Positions 55,373 through 64,000 of a stretch of 64,000 nt of DNA are shown here, piece by piece. Position 1 is the first letter of the stretch; each line of letters opens with the position of its first letter. The position numbers and the translations under genes were made by a program. The stretch lies in NCBI GenBank assembly GCA_938045295.1, contig CALINO010000035.1, forward strand, positions 1-64,000, read 5' to 3'. The notes beneath the pieces were generated by a model, which worked only from the letters and a program-made list of their open reading frames with translations, made no database searches and was not told where the DNA came from. This stretch comes from an uncultured Arenicella sp. (GTDB taxonomy: Bacteria > Pseudomonadota > Gammaproteobacteria > Arenicellales > Arenicellaceae).

Positions 55373-57196
55373 ATGAATGCAATGCGTAGCCATAATTGTG
55401 GCCAAGTAAATGAAAGTCTAATCGATCAAGTTGTTACCGTCGCCGGTTGGGCGCACCGTCGTCGTGATCACGGTGGGGTTATTTTTATTGATCTTCGAGA
55501 CGCCTCAGGGTTGTTGCAAGTGGTGATTGACCCAGATGCAGTAGAAGCCTTTGCGTTAGCAGAAACAGTGCGTAATGAGCACGTGTTGCAAATTACGGCT
55601 CGGGTACGTCCACGCCCTGAAGGCACCACTAATTCAGATCTGCCTACCGGTATGGTTGAAGTCTATGCCACCAACATAGAAGTGTTAAATCGTGCAGACC
55701 CTATCCCGTTTCAATTGGATGAAGAAGACGTCAGTGAAGCGGTACGCTTGCGCTATCGTTATTTGGATTTGCGTCGCGAGCAAATGCAAAAAATCTTTCG
55801 ATTACGCAGCGGTGTTACTAAATACTTTCGAGACTTTCTCGAAGCGCAAAACTTCGTTGATATCGAAACTCCCATCTTAACTAAGTCTACCCCAGAGGGC
55901 GCACGCGATTACTTGGTGCCGAGTCGTGTGCACGCCGGTGACTTTTTTGCGTTGCCGCAATCACCGCAATTATTTAAGCAATTACTGATGGTGGCCGGTT
56001 TTGAGCGTTACTATCAAATCGCGCGTTGCTTTCGTGATGAAGATTTGCGTGCCGATCGTCAGCCTGAGTTCACTCAGCTTGATATCGAAACTTCGTTCAT
56101 GAACGAAGAAGAAATCATGAATATGATGGAAACCATGATTCGCGGTTTGTTTAAAGCCAAGTTAGACGTTGATTTGGTGGCTGAATTCCCACGCATGACT
56201 TACGCCGATGCAATTGAGCAATACGGCATTGACCGCCCAGACTTACGCATACCGCTTACGTTAGTGTCGGTCACTGATTTAATGCAAGACTCAAGCTTTA
56301 AAGTGTTTTCTGCCCCGGCGAACGCGGACGATGGCCGTGTGGCAGCACTTAAAGTACCTGCGGGCTGTGAAAAGTTAAGCCGTAAAGAAATTGACTCTTA
56401 CACCGATTATGTTGGTAACTACGGCGCGCGCGGTTTGGCGTATATCAAAGTTAACGACGTGAGCGCCGGGCGTGATGGCTTGCAATCTCCGATTGTTAAA
56501 AACTTGTCTGACGAAGCGCTGGCTGGCGTGATTGAGCGCACCGGTGCGCAAAGTGGCGACTTAATTTTCTTTGGTGCGGATTCGGCTAAAGTGGTGAATG
56601 ACTCATTAGCGGCATTGCGAGTGAAGTTGGGTCACGACCTTGATTTAATCGAAGGTGAATGGGCGCCAATGTGGGTGGTCGACTTCCCGATGTTTGAGCG
56701 TGATGAAGATAACGGGCGATGGTCTTCGTTGCACCACCCGTTCACGGCACCGAAAGTGGATCAGCTTGAGAAAATGAAAACCAACCCTGGTGACGTGTTA
56801 TCGCGCGCTTATGACTTGGTGTTAAATGGTACTGAAATGGGTGGCGGCTCAATTCGTATTCACCAATTAGACGTACAAAAATCAGCCTTTGAAGCGCTGG
56901 GTATTGACGATGAAGAAGCTGAAGAAAAATTTGGCTTCTTGCTTGATGCATTGCGCTTTGGCGCGCCTCCGCACGGCGGAATTGCGTTCGGCATTGACCG
57001 TATTATTGCCATGATGTCGAAGGTCGACTCTATTCGTGAGGTTATTGCCTTCCCTAAAACGCAAAAAGCATCGTGCTTGTTGACCGACGCGCCAAGCGAC
57101 GTTGATAAAACTCAGCTGCGTGATTTGCACATTCGTCTAAGCCCAGCTGCGCAAGCGGCTAAAGCTGAGCAAAGCGCTGAGGCTGTTGCTGAGTAA
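55373..57196 (+). CDS. aspS: Aspartyl-tRNA synthetase
   Basis: AspRS charges tRNA-Asp. The 607-residue length is that of the bacterial type with an inserted GAD domain. The N-terminal OB-fold shows [21 protein letters not shown]. Class II motif 2 is [21 protein letters not shown], and motif 3 is [12 protein letters not shown]. The start at 55373 follows AAGAG; the second ATG at 55382 fits family N-termini (MRSHNCG) equally well. The DUF502 gene ends three bases before. Confidence 0.98.
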   Translation: MNAMRSHNCGQVNESLIDQVVTVAGWAHRRRDHGGVIFIDLRDASGLLQVVIDPDAVEAFALAETVRNEHVLQITARVRPRPEGTTNSDLPTGMVEVYATNIEVLNRADPIPFQLDEEDVSEAVRLRYRYLDLRREQMQKIFRLRSGVTKYFRDFLEAQNFVDIETPILTKSTPEGARDYLVPSRVHAGDFFALPQSPQLFKQLLMVAGFERYYQIARCFRDEDLRADRQPEFTQLDIETSFMNEEEIMNMMETMIRGLFKAKLDVDLVAEFPRMTYADAIEQYGIDRPDLRIPLTLVSVTDLMQDSSFKVFSAPANADDGRVAALKVPAGCEKLSRKEIDSYTDYVGNYGARGLAYIKVNDVSAGRDGLQSPIVKNLSDEALAGVIERTGAQSGDLIFFGADSAKVVNDSLAALRVKLGHDLDLIEGEWAPMWVVDFPMFERDEDNGRWSSLHHPFTAPKVDQLEKMKTNPGDVLSRAYDLVLNGTEMGGGSIRIHQLDVQKSAFEALGIDDEEAEEKFGFLLDALRFGAPPHGGIAFGIDRIIAMMSKVDSIREVIAFPKTQKASCLLTDAPSDVDKTQLRDLHIRLSPAAQAAKAEQSAEAVAE

Positions 57197-57207
57197 TCAT
57201 GCGGTTT

Positions 57208-57263
57208 AAGGCTGTACTAGTATTGATTCAACCACCATTGACTCAAAAAACGAGTACAGCCTT
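57208..57263. repeat. Long-loop inverted repeat between aspS and murB
   Basis: The arms AAGGCTGTACT (57208-57218) and AGTACAGCCTT (57253-57263) are exact 11-bp complements separated by 34 bases. No T run follows. It occupies most of the 88-base aspS-murB gap and could stabilise the upstream mRNA or bind a dimeric regulator. Confidence 0.55.
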
Positions 57264-57284
57264 TGCTCAAGCTGATGTTGCGTA

Positions 57285-58355
57285 ATGACGAAGTCAACGT
57301 CAGACACCATGTCGGGTGAAACGCCAGGCAAAACATCAGATAAAGCCATATCGTCGTGGGTGGACTTGTCTGCTTACAACACCTTAGCAATACCGGCGCT
57401 GGCGAAAGAACTGTGTGTTGTGCGCCATGTTGAAGAGCTGCAGACTTGCATTGCTCGTGTTAAGCAAGAGAACTTACCTTTTCTAATCTTAGGTGAAGGC
57501 AGCAATACGGTTTTCTTGCAAGACTATGATGGCGTTGTGGTGCTCAACCGCTTAACAGGCATTGAGCTTGTTTCACAAACTCAAAGCACGGTCACGGTTA
57601 AAGTGGCGGCCGGTGAAAATTGGCACGACTTTGTTGCTTATTGCGTTTCTCGGCAATGGTATGGCATTGAAAATTTAGCGCTGATTCCCGGCACGGTTGG
57701 TGCCGCGCCGATTCAAAATATTGGTGCTTACGGCATGGAAGTCAAAGACACCATCTCTGAACTTGAGGCGTTTGATGTCAGCTCTGAAGAGGTCCTTAGC
57801 ATCAGTAATGACGCGTGTGAATTTGGCTATCGAGAGAGCCGCTTTAAGCGCGATTGGGTTGGCAATAAAATCATAACCAGCGTGCACTTTACTCTGAGCA
57901 AGGAAAAGGCTCTGAAGCTTGACTACCCGGCGTTAGCTCAAAACCTCACTCATGATTCAAGCTTAAAGCAGGTGTTCGATGAGGTGGTTAGCATTCGCAC
58001 GCAAAAGCTACCCGATCCGAAACAAATACCCAACGCGGGCAGCTTTTTTAAAAATCCCGTGGTGAGTGTAAGCGACTATCAAGCATTGCAGCAGCGTTAC
58101 CCCGACATTGTGGCATTTGAGCACGGCCAGAAAATGAAGTTGGCGGCAGCGTGGTTGATAGAGCAAGCGGGTTGGAAGCAAAAGCAAGTGGATGGGGTTC
58201 GGGTGCATCAGCATCAAGCCTTGGTAGTGATTAATCCCGAACGTCGACCCGGCGAGGCCATACAAGGATTTGCGCAGGCGCTCAAAGACGATATCCAGCA
58301 GCGTTATGGCGTGATGTTGGAAGTTGAGCCAAGGCTTATTCGCCTTACTAAATAG
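57285..58355 (+). CDS. murB: UDP-N-acetylenolpyruvoylglucosamine reductase
   Basis: MurB makes UDP-N-acetylmuramic acid for peptidoglycan. The 356-residue protein is close to the E. coli type I enzyme in length, with about 20 extra N-terminal residues. The FAD-binding segment LGEGSNTVFLQDYDGVVVLNRL and GIENLALIPGTVGAAPIQNIGAYG are present, with YRESRFKR and catalytic Ser253 in NAGSFFKNPVV. The C-terminal HQHQALVVIN and RYGVMLEVEPRLI complete the match. No mur neighbours; a 210-base gap follows. Confidence 0.96.
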   Translation: MTKSTSDTMSGETPGKTSDKAISSWVDLSAYNTLAIPALAKELCVVRHVEELQTCIARVKQENLPFLILGEGSNTVFLQDYDGVVVLNRLTGIELVSQTQSTVTVKVAAGENWHDFVAYCVSRQWYGIENLALIPGTVGAAPIQNIGAYGMEVKDTISELEAFDVSSEEVLSISNDACEFGYRESRFKRDWVGNKIITSVHFTLSKEKALKLDYPALAQNLTHDSSLKQVFDEVVSIRTQKLPDPKQIPNAGSFFKNPVVSVSDYQALQQRYPDIVAFEHGQKMKLAAAWLIEQAGWKQKQVDGVRVHQHQALVVINPERRPGEAIQGFAQALKDDIQQRYGVMLEVEPRLIRLTK

Positions 58356-58565
58356 CTTGGCTTGCGAGAACGGTGAGCTGGCCCCGCAGCCGCTAAAGAG
58401 AGTGGTTTAGATATTATTGTGTAAAAGCATTTTGTTGAAAATGCAGGTTGTGTGTAAAAAAATGCAACAACCACAGTCGAATCATTAACATTTTGTAATG
58501 CTGAATCTTATGCTGACACGGTCAGTACTAAGGTAGAGGTAACCACAAAAAAACACGGCTGACTT

Positions 58566-59993
58566 ATGATATGTAAAATCAACGAAATAAACACAGATAA
58601 CGTTTTTAACTATAATTTCGGGCGCCTGCCGTCTGGGGTTGCTTTCGGCCTGTGCTTTTTGTTGATTATGATTGTATCGAGCCCCGCGCTTTCTCAAGAA
58701 GAGTCGGTCGCTCAAACGCAAGACGCCACCACCTCTCAAGAACAAATCACTGCTCAAGAAGCGGGTGCTTCTGAAACCGACACACAGTCGTTCGTTGAGC
58801 AAGCCAACACCATCAAGGCCGTTCCTGTTATCGACTTAAGCGCCGAAATGCGTGCAACCTTGGAACGTCAATTTGAACAAATAAAATCATTGGAAGAGCA
58901 AGAAGACGCATTCAGTGAAAACTTAGGTGAAGCTTATTTAGGGTACGGAAAGCTATTGACTCAGGTTGGCCGCCTTGACGAAGCGCGTGAAATGTACGCA
59001 AAGTCCCTTCATTTGGCCAAAATCAATCATGGTGTGTATGCGATTGAGCAACGCCCTGTATTAAAAGCCATGTTTGAAATGCACGAAGCGAAAGCCGAGT
59101 CGCAAGAAATGGAACGCTATTTGCGGCAACTAATATGGTTAGAAAAAAAGCACCCAGATATTGATGATAATTACAGTTATGACTTGGTGCTCAAGATGGG
59201 CAACTTGTTTATTGACCAATATTTAGCGTCACCCAGAAGAACGGAAGCGGGTTTAGAGAAGATTAATAAAGGCATTACCTTTATGAATTATGCGGTGAAT
59301 CGCTATGGCGATCGGCCGCTTTCTGAAGTGTTAATGCCTTATGGTGAATTGGCTTTGTTGTATTACATACGCAGTCAAGTAAACCAAGAGTTGCTTCGAT
59401 CTCAAAATGAATCTTCTCGGTTTCGAACGCAGCGTGATAAAGATCAGTTTCCAAAATTTAGGTTAGCCGATCAAGGGGCTACCGCTCAAGGTTTCGCGCG
59501 TTTGGAAGAATATTTGTACAAAGCGCAAAACGAAAATCAGCTGGAACATCAGGTGCGTGCGCTGCGAGACATTGGCGACTTATATCTGTTGTTTGGCAAC
59601 ACAAGTTTGGCCGAACGGCACTATAACAAAGCGTGGTTGCAAGCCGCGCAACTCAGTGAAGATAATGAGTTGGTGAAAAGTTTTGAAAACCCAGTGAAAA
59701 TTCCAGATTTTAACTACGCCGGGGAGCGACGCAACTTAGTGCAAGGTGCTGCCAAAGTGAGTGTGCCCTTGAGTATGAGAATAAGTAAATACGGCAAAGT
59801 AAGAAACATTGTTGCTCAACAAGACGGTTCGTTGGAAACTAAATACATTCAGCGGGCAAAAAGAACATTGCGGCGGTTTAAGTTTCGGCCGGCTATTGAA
59901 AATGGAAAAATGGTGGCGACTGAGAACTTTTCACATTCCACGGATTTGATTTTAAAACAGAGTGAAATAGAAAAAGCGTCTCAAGTTAATTAG
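58566..59993 (+). CDS. Exported TPR protein with TonB-C-like C-terminal domain
   Basis: I do not recognise a named family for the whole 475-residue protein. A signal peptide (about 1-43, cut near ALS-QE) implies periplasmic location. The region to about 200 shows a TPR-like segment (YLGYGKLLTQVGRLDEAREMYAKSL). A further helical part with a second TPR-like segment (LYLLFGNTSLAERHYNKAW) leads into a C-terminal domain (about 384-465). Its pattern, KVSVPLSMRISKYGKVRNI followed by AKRTLRRFKFRPAIENGKMV, is that of TonB/energy-transducer C-terminal domains. There is no N-terminal TonB anchor with ExbB contact, so it is not itself a TonB. It starts a run of four closely spaced envelope genes. Confidence 0.75.
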   Translation: MICKINEINTDNVFNYNFGRLPSGVAFGLCFLLIMIVSSPALSQEESVAQTQDATTSQEQITAQEAGASETDTQSFVEQANTIKAVPVIDLSAEMRATLERQFEQIKSLEEQEDAFSENLGEAYLGYGKLLTQVGRLDEAREMYAKSLHLAKINHGVYAIEQRPVLKAMFEMHEAKAESQEMERYLRQLIWLEKKHPDIDDNYSYDLVLKMGNLFIDQYLASPRRTEAGLEKINKGITFMNYAVNRYGDRPLSEVLMPYGELALLYYIRSQVNQELLRSQNESSRFRTQRDKDQFPKFRLADQGATAQGFARLEEYLYKAQNENQLEHQVRALRDIGDLYLLFGNTSLAERHYNKAWLQAAQLSEDNELVKSFENPVKIPDFNYAGERRNLVQGAAKVSVPLSMRISKYGKVRNIVAQQDGSLETKYIQRAKRTLRRFKFRPAIENGKMVATENFSHSTDLILKQSEIEKASQVN

Positions 59994-60017
59994 TCAGCGC
60001 TTATTTGGGTTTAGTTA

Positions 60018-61040
60018 ATGCGTATATCGAAATATCAATTACGAATGGTTCGCCGTGCTTCACGCACGGCGACTGTGTTACGACTGTCACTAGTGGCGTT
60101 ATCCGTCTCTTTGGTGGTGGGTTGTGCCACGCCTATTAGTCCTGGTGGGCCACAAAACCCGAAAACCAGCGGCCCTTCTTTGCCTACGCCACTGCCTAGC
60201 GGTGGTTCCAGCGGTGGTGCTGGCCTGCCTTCGCCATTGCCGGCCCCGCCTTCAGCGCCGAGTGCGTCTAAGCCGTCCACTCCTTCTACCCCGTCGCCGC
60301 CTTCTGCGAGTAAGCCGTCTGATGGTAAGAGTGGCTCTGAATCTGAAAGCGGTGAGGCAAAAGACGGTGAGTCAAAATCAAAATCTGAGTCCGAAAGTGA
60401 CTCAGGCGCCGATGACGCTCCTGACGGTTGGGAGGATGAACAAGAAGGTTCTGACGAGCAGTCACAAGAAGGCGACGCCACGTTTGAAGAGCCTGAGGCA
60501 AAAGAACAACAAGGCAAAGGCGATGACTTTGAGCAACCTGACTTTAAAGAACAAGGTGGCCTTAGCCAAGAAGAGCTCGAAGAGTTAGAAAAAGAGTTAG
60601 AAGAAACGCTGGGTGATTTTGATGAAGAAATCGAGCGTGAAAAAACCTATTCAGAAGAACGTGCAAACGACAACGCAAATGAAGATGGCTTAGGCGGTGC
60701 GGTGGCATTTGAAGAATACGACGAAGAAGACGACGGCAATGCCAAAGGGCGAAACAAGCCCAGTCAATCCAGTGGTGAATCCGATTCAGACAGCGACGGC
60801 GGCAGTGGTGGTGCAACCGGTGCTGGCGGCGCCTCAGCAGAAGGTGGGGAAGAGCGTAAAGGCAATGATCCGCAATCGGATGCAGAGCAAGATCAAGACA
60901 AAGATCGCCCTGACGTTGAAGACTTACGTAAGAACGATGACATTGTCGCCAGGCAAATTCGTGAAGCCGCGGAGGCGGAAACTGATCCGGAGTTGAAGAA
61001 AAAGCTGTGGGAGGAGTACTATAGTTACAAAGGGTACTAA
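60018..61040 (+). CDS. Acidic low-complexity lipoprotein with conserved C-terminal motif
   Basis: The 340-residue precursor has an Arg-rich N-terminus, a hydrophobic stretch and a lipobox (LVVGC, Cys36), so it is a lipoprotein. The mature chain begins with a Pro/Ser/Gly-rich linker (to about 110), then a Ser/Asp/Glu-rich acidic region with a Glu/Leu helix (EELEELEKELEETL) and Gly-rich stretches. The final segment, DDIVARQIREAAEAETDPELKKKLWEEY, is well structured and looks conserved; I have the impression of similar endings in other marine Gammaproteobacteria but cannot check it here. The function is unknown. It begins 24 bases after the previous gene. Confidence 0.8.
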   Translation: MRISKYQLRMVRRASRTATVLRLSLVALSVSLVVGCATPISPGGPQNPKTSGPSLPTPLPSGGSSGGAGLPSPLPAPPSAPSASKPSTPSTPSPPSASKPSDGKSGSESESGEAKDGESKSKSESESDSGADDAPDGWEDEQEGSDEQSQEGDATFEEPEAKEQQGKGDDFEQPDFKEQGGLSQEELEELEKELEETLGDFDEEIEREKTYSEERANDNANEDGLGGAVAFEEYDEEDDGNAKGRNKPSQSSGESDSDSDGGSGGATGAGGASAEGGEERKGNDPQSDAEQDQDKDRPDVEDLRKNDDIVARQIREAAEAETDPELKKKLWEEYYSYKGY

Positions 61041-61092
61041 TGGGTTAAATACTTTTTAGTCATGGGGGCAATAAATAAAACAAGGTGGGTGT

Positions 61093-62391
61093 ATGTTGAA
61101 TGAAAATACGGCTAATGACGGTCTAATGGTGAGTAAAGAAAAAACTCCTATCCCTATGGTTGGTAAATTATTCAGTTTAATTTTGTTATTTTTCGTGAGT
61201 GCTTGTACTACGTATGAGTATCACGAAACCATTAATGTGCCTATTTCTAAAGTCTCCGAGGCGCAAGAAGCGCTGCTTGATGAAGAGCTTATTTTAGATG
61301 TGGGCGTGGTGTTGTTTGATCATGGCGTGGATGTGTCTGACGACGAAGCGGCCGCTTACGCCAATGTTCGTAAGAGCGAAGCCGTGTGGTTTTCATCACA
61401 ACTTAAACAGACCTTAGATACAAGCAATGCGTGGGGTCTGGTACGGGCATTACCAAATGACAAAAGCATCATGGATGTCACGGTTAATGGTCGACTGATT
61501 GATTCTAACGGTGAACGCGTTACTATTTTTATTCGCGCACAAGACGCCACCGGCAAGCTTTGGTTTGAAAAAGAGTATCACCAAACCGCCAGCCAATATG
61601 CCTACAACCCCGAAGTGAATTTGCCAGGCGACCCGTTTCAGGCCATGTTTAACCGCATTGCTAATGACTTGTTTGATCACCGCGCATTGCTCTCTGAGCA
61701 GCAGTTACGCAATGTGCGCAGTACCGCCAAAGTATTGTTTGCACAAGATTTTGTGCCCGCCGCGTTCACTGGTTACACGACCACAAATGAGTTGGGTGAA
61801 GTGTCGCTATTGCGCGTTCCTTCCAGCGATGACCCGCTAATGAAAAAAGTGGATCGAATTCGTTCTCGTAATGACTTATTTTTAGACGTCATACAAGACT
61901 ACTACCGTGCCTTTAATAACAACATGTCCGCTTCGTATCAAGAGTGGCGCAAAGTGAGTTATAAAGAAGTGCTGTACGCACGGCAATTAAAAGAACAAGC
62001 ACGAAAAGAAAAAATTGCCGGCATAGCCATCATTGCCAGTGGCGTGGTGGCGGCCAATACCAGTAAAAGCGGCACTGCCCGAACGGCCGGATGGTTGGGT
62101 GGAATTTACGGCGCTCAAGTTTTTGGTAATAGTTTTCGAAAGTACAACCAAGCGCTTCAACACAGCGAAACCTTGCGCGAGCTTGGGCTGTCATTAGAAT
62201 CCGACCTTGAACCCAGTGTGGTTGACTTGCAAGACCGCAGTGTCACATTAACCGGCACTGTCGAAGATCAATACGAAGAATGGCGCCGCATTTTATCCAG
62301 AATGTTTGAAATAGAAGACGGCGAACTAGAACAAGATACAACCAGTGGTGCAGAATTATTGGACGATAACAGTCAGGCACGACGTAACTAA
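61093..62391 (+). CDS. Lipoprotein of unknown function
   Basis: The 432-residue precursor starts at ATG 61093, with AAGGTGGG just upstream. A hydrophobic stretch ends in FVSAC, making Cys38 the lipidated residue. The mature protein begins CTTYEYHE and has a region (about 100-210) of mixed strands and helices, a coiled/helical part, a small Gly/Ala hydrophobic stretch (IAGIAIIASGVVAAN near 305-320), and a GGIYGAQVFGNSF segment. I recognise no domain with confidence. It sits 52 bases after the acidic lipoprotein and 13 before the next gene, so it is probably co-expressed with both. Confidence 0.8.
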   Translation: MLNENTANDGLMVSKEKTPIPMVGKLFSLILLFFVSACTTYEYHETINVPISKVSEAQEALLDEELILDVGVVLFDHGVDVSDDEAAAYANVRKSEAVWFSSQLKQTLDTSNAWGLVRALPNDKSIMDVTVNGRLIDSNGERVTIFIRAQDATGKLWFEKEYHQTASQYAYNPEVNLPGDPFQAMFNRIANDLFDHRALLSEQQLRNVRSTAKVLFAQDFVPAAFTGYTTTNELGEVSLLRVPSSDDPLMKKVDRIRSRNDLFLDVIQDYYRAFNNNMSASYQEWRKVSYKEVLYARQLKEQARKEKIAGIAIIASGVVAANTSKSGTARTAGWLGGIYGAQVFGNSFRKYNQALQHSETLRELGLSLESDLEPSVVDLQDRSVTLTGTVEDQYEEWRRILSRMFEIEDGELEQDTTSGAELLDDNSQARRN

Positions 62392-62404
62392 TATAATAAA
62401 AATA

Positions 62405-64000
62405 ATGCAGTCAGAGGAATCGAACCAATCTCGACCTAAATCCATAGAGGCCGAAGAATTTCAAGCACCGGGAAGTAGCCCTGCTGTTGGCGTACCGTCA
62501 ACGCAAGGTAATGGTTTTGGGCGTGGCCAAATTAGCAATGCTAGTGACGCGCCTTGGTGGCACTCCCAATTTAATTTAATGCTCTGTGTGTTTGCATTGC
62601 TAGCAATCGCGGCGTTGCTATTTGTTAGTTTGACTCCGGCTCCCACCTTAACCAAGCCCAGCACTATTATTGATGCGCAAGGTAACTCCACACAGGGCGA
62701 TAGCTCTGTAGCAGGGTCATCACAAGAGCCAGTGGCGCCGTACAGTGAATCGGAACGTGAACAAGCGCGCGCCGATTCGCAAGATGTGCTTTCCGAGTTA
62801 TTAGAAACTAAAAAAGCATTAGAAGAAAAAGACGTTAAGTCATGGGCGGCGGACGCGTATGATGCGGCGCTCAGTTTGGCTGAGCAAGGCGATGTGGCTT
62901 ATCAACAACAAGAATACGCCAGTGCCATTGAGCTTTATAAACGCTCAGTGAGCGATTTGGAGTCTATTTACGACTTAATACCCAACGAGTTGAATCGGCG
63001 AGTGGCCGATGGGTTAGTAGCAATACAGCAAGGTAAATCAGAACTGGCTAAATCTCTGTTTCAGTCGGCACTGTCTTTAGATCAAAACCACGTTCCGGCG
63101 TTACAAGGAATGCAGCGGGTAAAAACCTTGGGTGAAGTATTAGCCTTAGTCGCGGCTGCGGCGGTAGACGAGCAGAGCTTTACCAACAGCGATGACCTTA
63201 GTGACATTCAACAAGCCAAGCAAAAATATCAGCAAGCCTTAGACTTAGACGGTGCGGCCAGCTCGGCCAAGAGCGGATTGGCACGTAGTGGAGAATTAGA
63301 AACCGATAAACACTATCGGCTTGCCATGAGCGCAGGGTTTAATGCCTTATTTGCTCGGCGCTATTCGCAAGCCAGGGCGCAATTTAATTCGGCGCTACAA
63401 CACAAGCCCGCCGACCCAACCGCTCGCACGGCATTGCGTCAGGCGTTGGCATCAGACCAGAGAACCTCAATACGTTCATTGCTATCGCAAGCGAAAACGT
63501 TCGAGAAAAGCGAACAATGGGGCAGCGCGCTATCGAACTACCAAACCGTATTACAACGCGACCCTAATCAAGTGAGCGCTAAGGTTGGTCGTATTCGTTC
63601 TCAAGCCCGAGTGGAATTAAATCAACAGATAAATGACGTATTAAGCGACCCCTTGGCATTAAGCAAAACAACCGCACGTGATCATGCGTTAAAGGTCTTA
63701 GGCGATGCCAAAGGCATCAGCAAAAAAGGCACGGTGTTGAATGATCAAATAGCGTCACTTGAAGGGGCGTTAAAGCAAATAGACAGTACCGTAAAAGTCA
63801 CCATAGCCTCAGATTCACTGACGCAAGTCAGCCTAAAAAAAGCCGGGGCAAAGCGCATTAGTTTGGGTAAATTTACCGCTAAAAATTTAGCGCTTAAGCC
63901 TGGGCGGTACACCTTGATTGGTACTCGGCTTGGTTTTCAAGATAAACGCACTGACCTTGAGCTGCGGCCGGTGGGCGATAAAGTACAGTCATTCACCATT
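62405..64000 (+). CDS. Membrane-anchored TPR protein with PEGA-like C-terminal region (runs off the window)
   Basis: The frame is open from ATG 62405 through the last base (532 codons), so the gene is incomplete here. There is no clear Shine-Dalgarno, and the start lies 13 bases after the previous stop. The protein has a polar 55-residue cytoplasmic N-terminus, one membrane helix (about 56-78, LCVFALLAIAALLFVSL), then a long helical TPR-type repeat region in the periplasm (for example YASAIELYKRSVSDLESI and SLFQSALSLDQNHVPALQGM). Near the window end comes a PEGA-like beta region (about 463-532, LALKPGRYTLIGTRLGFQDKR). PEGA domains are linked to envelope surface proteins. The downstream part is unknown. 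Confidence 0.83.
   Translation, partial: MQSEESNQSRPKSIEAEEFQAPGSSPAVGVPSTQGNGFGRGQISNASDAPWWHSQFNLMLCVFALLAIAALLFVSLTPAPTLTKPSTIIDAQGNSTQGDSSVAGSSQEPVAPYSESEREQARADSQDVLSELLETKKALEEKDVKSWAADAYDAALSLAEQGDVAYQQQEYASAIELYKRSVSDLESIYDLIPNELNRRVADGLVAIQQGKSELAKSLFQSALSLDQNHVPALQGMQRVKTLGEVLALVAAAAVDEQSFTNSDDLSDIQQAKQKYQQALDLDGAASSAKSGLARSGELETDKHYRLAMSAGFNALFARRYSQARAQFNSALQHKPADPTARTALRQALASDQRTSIRSLLSQAKTFEKSEQWGSALSNYQTVLQRDPNQVSAKVGRIRSQARVELNQQINDVLSDPLALSKTTARDHALKVLGDAKGISKKGTVLNDQIASLEGALKQIDSTVKVTIASDSLTQVSLKKAGAKRISLGKFTAKNLALKPGRYTLIGTRLGFQDKRTDLELRPVGDKVQSFTI

Noticed and set aside
60035-60588. Open frames on both strands overlapping the acidic lipoprotein (60018-61040).
   Set aside because: They are by-products of its biased Ser/Asp/Glu/Pro codons; the lipobox and the C-terminal motif fix the real frame.
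1-64000. CRISPR arrays, tRNA or rRNA genes, insertion sequences, integrases or phage genes.
   Set aside because: None seen: no spaced direct repeats, no transposase or integrase domains, and intergenic regions are too short or lack cloverleaf-like sequence.

Overview
The window looks like chromosomal DNA of a free-living Gammaproteobacterium of moderate GC content. The evidence is the Pseudomonas-type Chp chemosensory cluster for type IV pili, FimV, GreB, Bfd, a DUF1285 protein, and two gammaproteobacterial housekeeping runs (leuS-lptE-holA-proA-nadD/rsfS-rlmH and yhdE-rng-yhdP-nit-tldD-pmbA). I see no rRNA, tRNA, CRISPR array, insertion sequence or prophage. I do not assign a genus. Gene density is high, and from 13.9 kb to the right edge every gene is on the + strand.

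Left part (1-13.4 kb). It opens with the tail of a probable TonB-dependent receptor and a clear terminator. Then come a methyltransferase, a membrane-anchored TPR/retropepsin-like protein, a thiolase, greB and recQ. A compact three-gene signalling unit follows: a membrane CheA-like kinase, a single-domain receiver and a CheX-type phosphatase. Next is an iron-responsive patch with bfd and two small unknown genes, each transcription unit preceded by a Fur-box-like sequence. A HIT protein, DUF1285, rsgA and a GIY-YIG protein close this part.

Middle (13.9-35.5 kb). pilG-pilH-pilI-pilJ-chpA-chpC encode the Chp system that controls twitching motility. No methyltransferase (PilK) or methylesterase (ChpB) gene lies in the cluster. 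tkt-pgk follow directly, without the epd often found between them. Then come fimV (functionally linked to Chp), a DNA glycosylase of the hypoxanthine/deoxyinosine type, ycgN, dsbB, and an exported subtilase with an internal glycine-rich/hydrophobic segment and a C-terminal barrel-like domain.

Right part (35.6-58.4 kb). This is a co-oriented housekeeping block: cysS-sufE, leuS-lptE-holA-proA, an in-frame NadD-RsfS fusion, rlmH, yhdE, rng, yhdP, a nitrilase-family amidase, tldD-pmbA, an FmdB zinc ribbon, a DUF502 protein, aspS and murB.

Right edge (58.5-64 kb). Four tightly spaced genes encode envelope proteins of unknown function: an exported TPR protein with a TonB-C-like tail, two lipoproteins, and a membrane TPR protein with a PEGA-like end that runs out of the window. 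They look like one operon and one assembly.

Best candidates for something undescribed are the CheA-like/CheY/CheX unit (6.9-9.9 kb), the Fur-linked small genes (10.5-11.0 kb), the subtilase (33.2-35.5 kb), the NadD-RsfS fusion (43.1-44.2 kb) and the four-gene envelope operon (58.6-64 kb).
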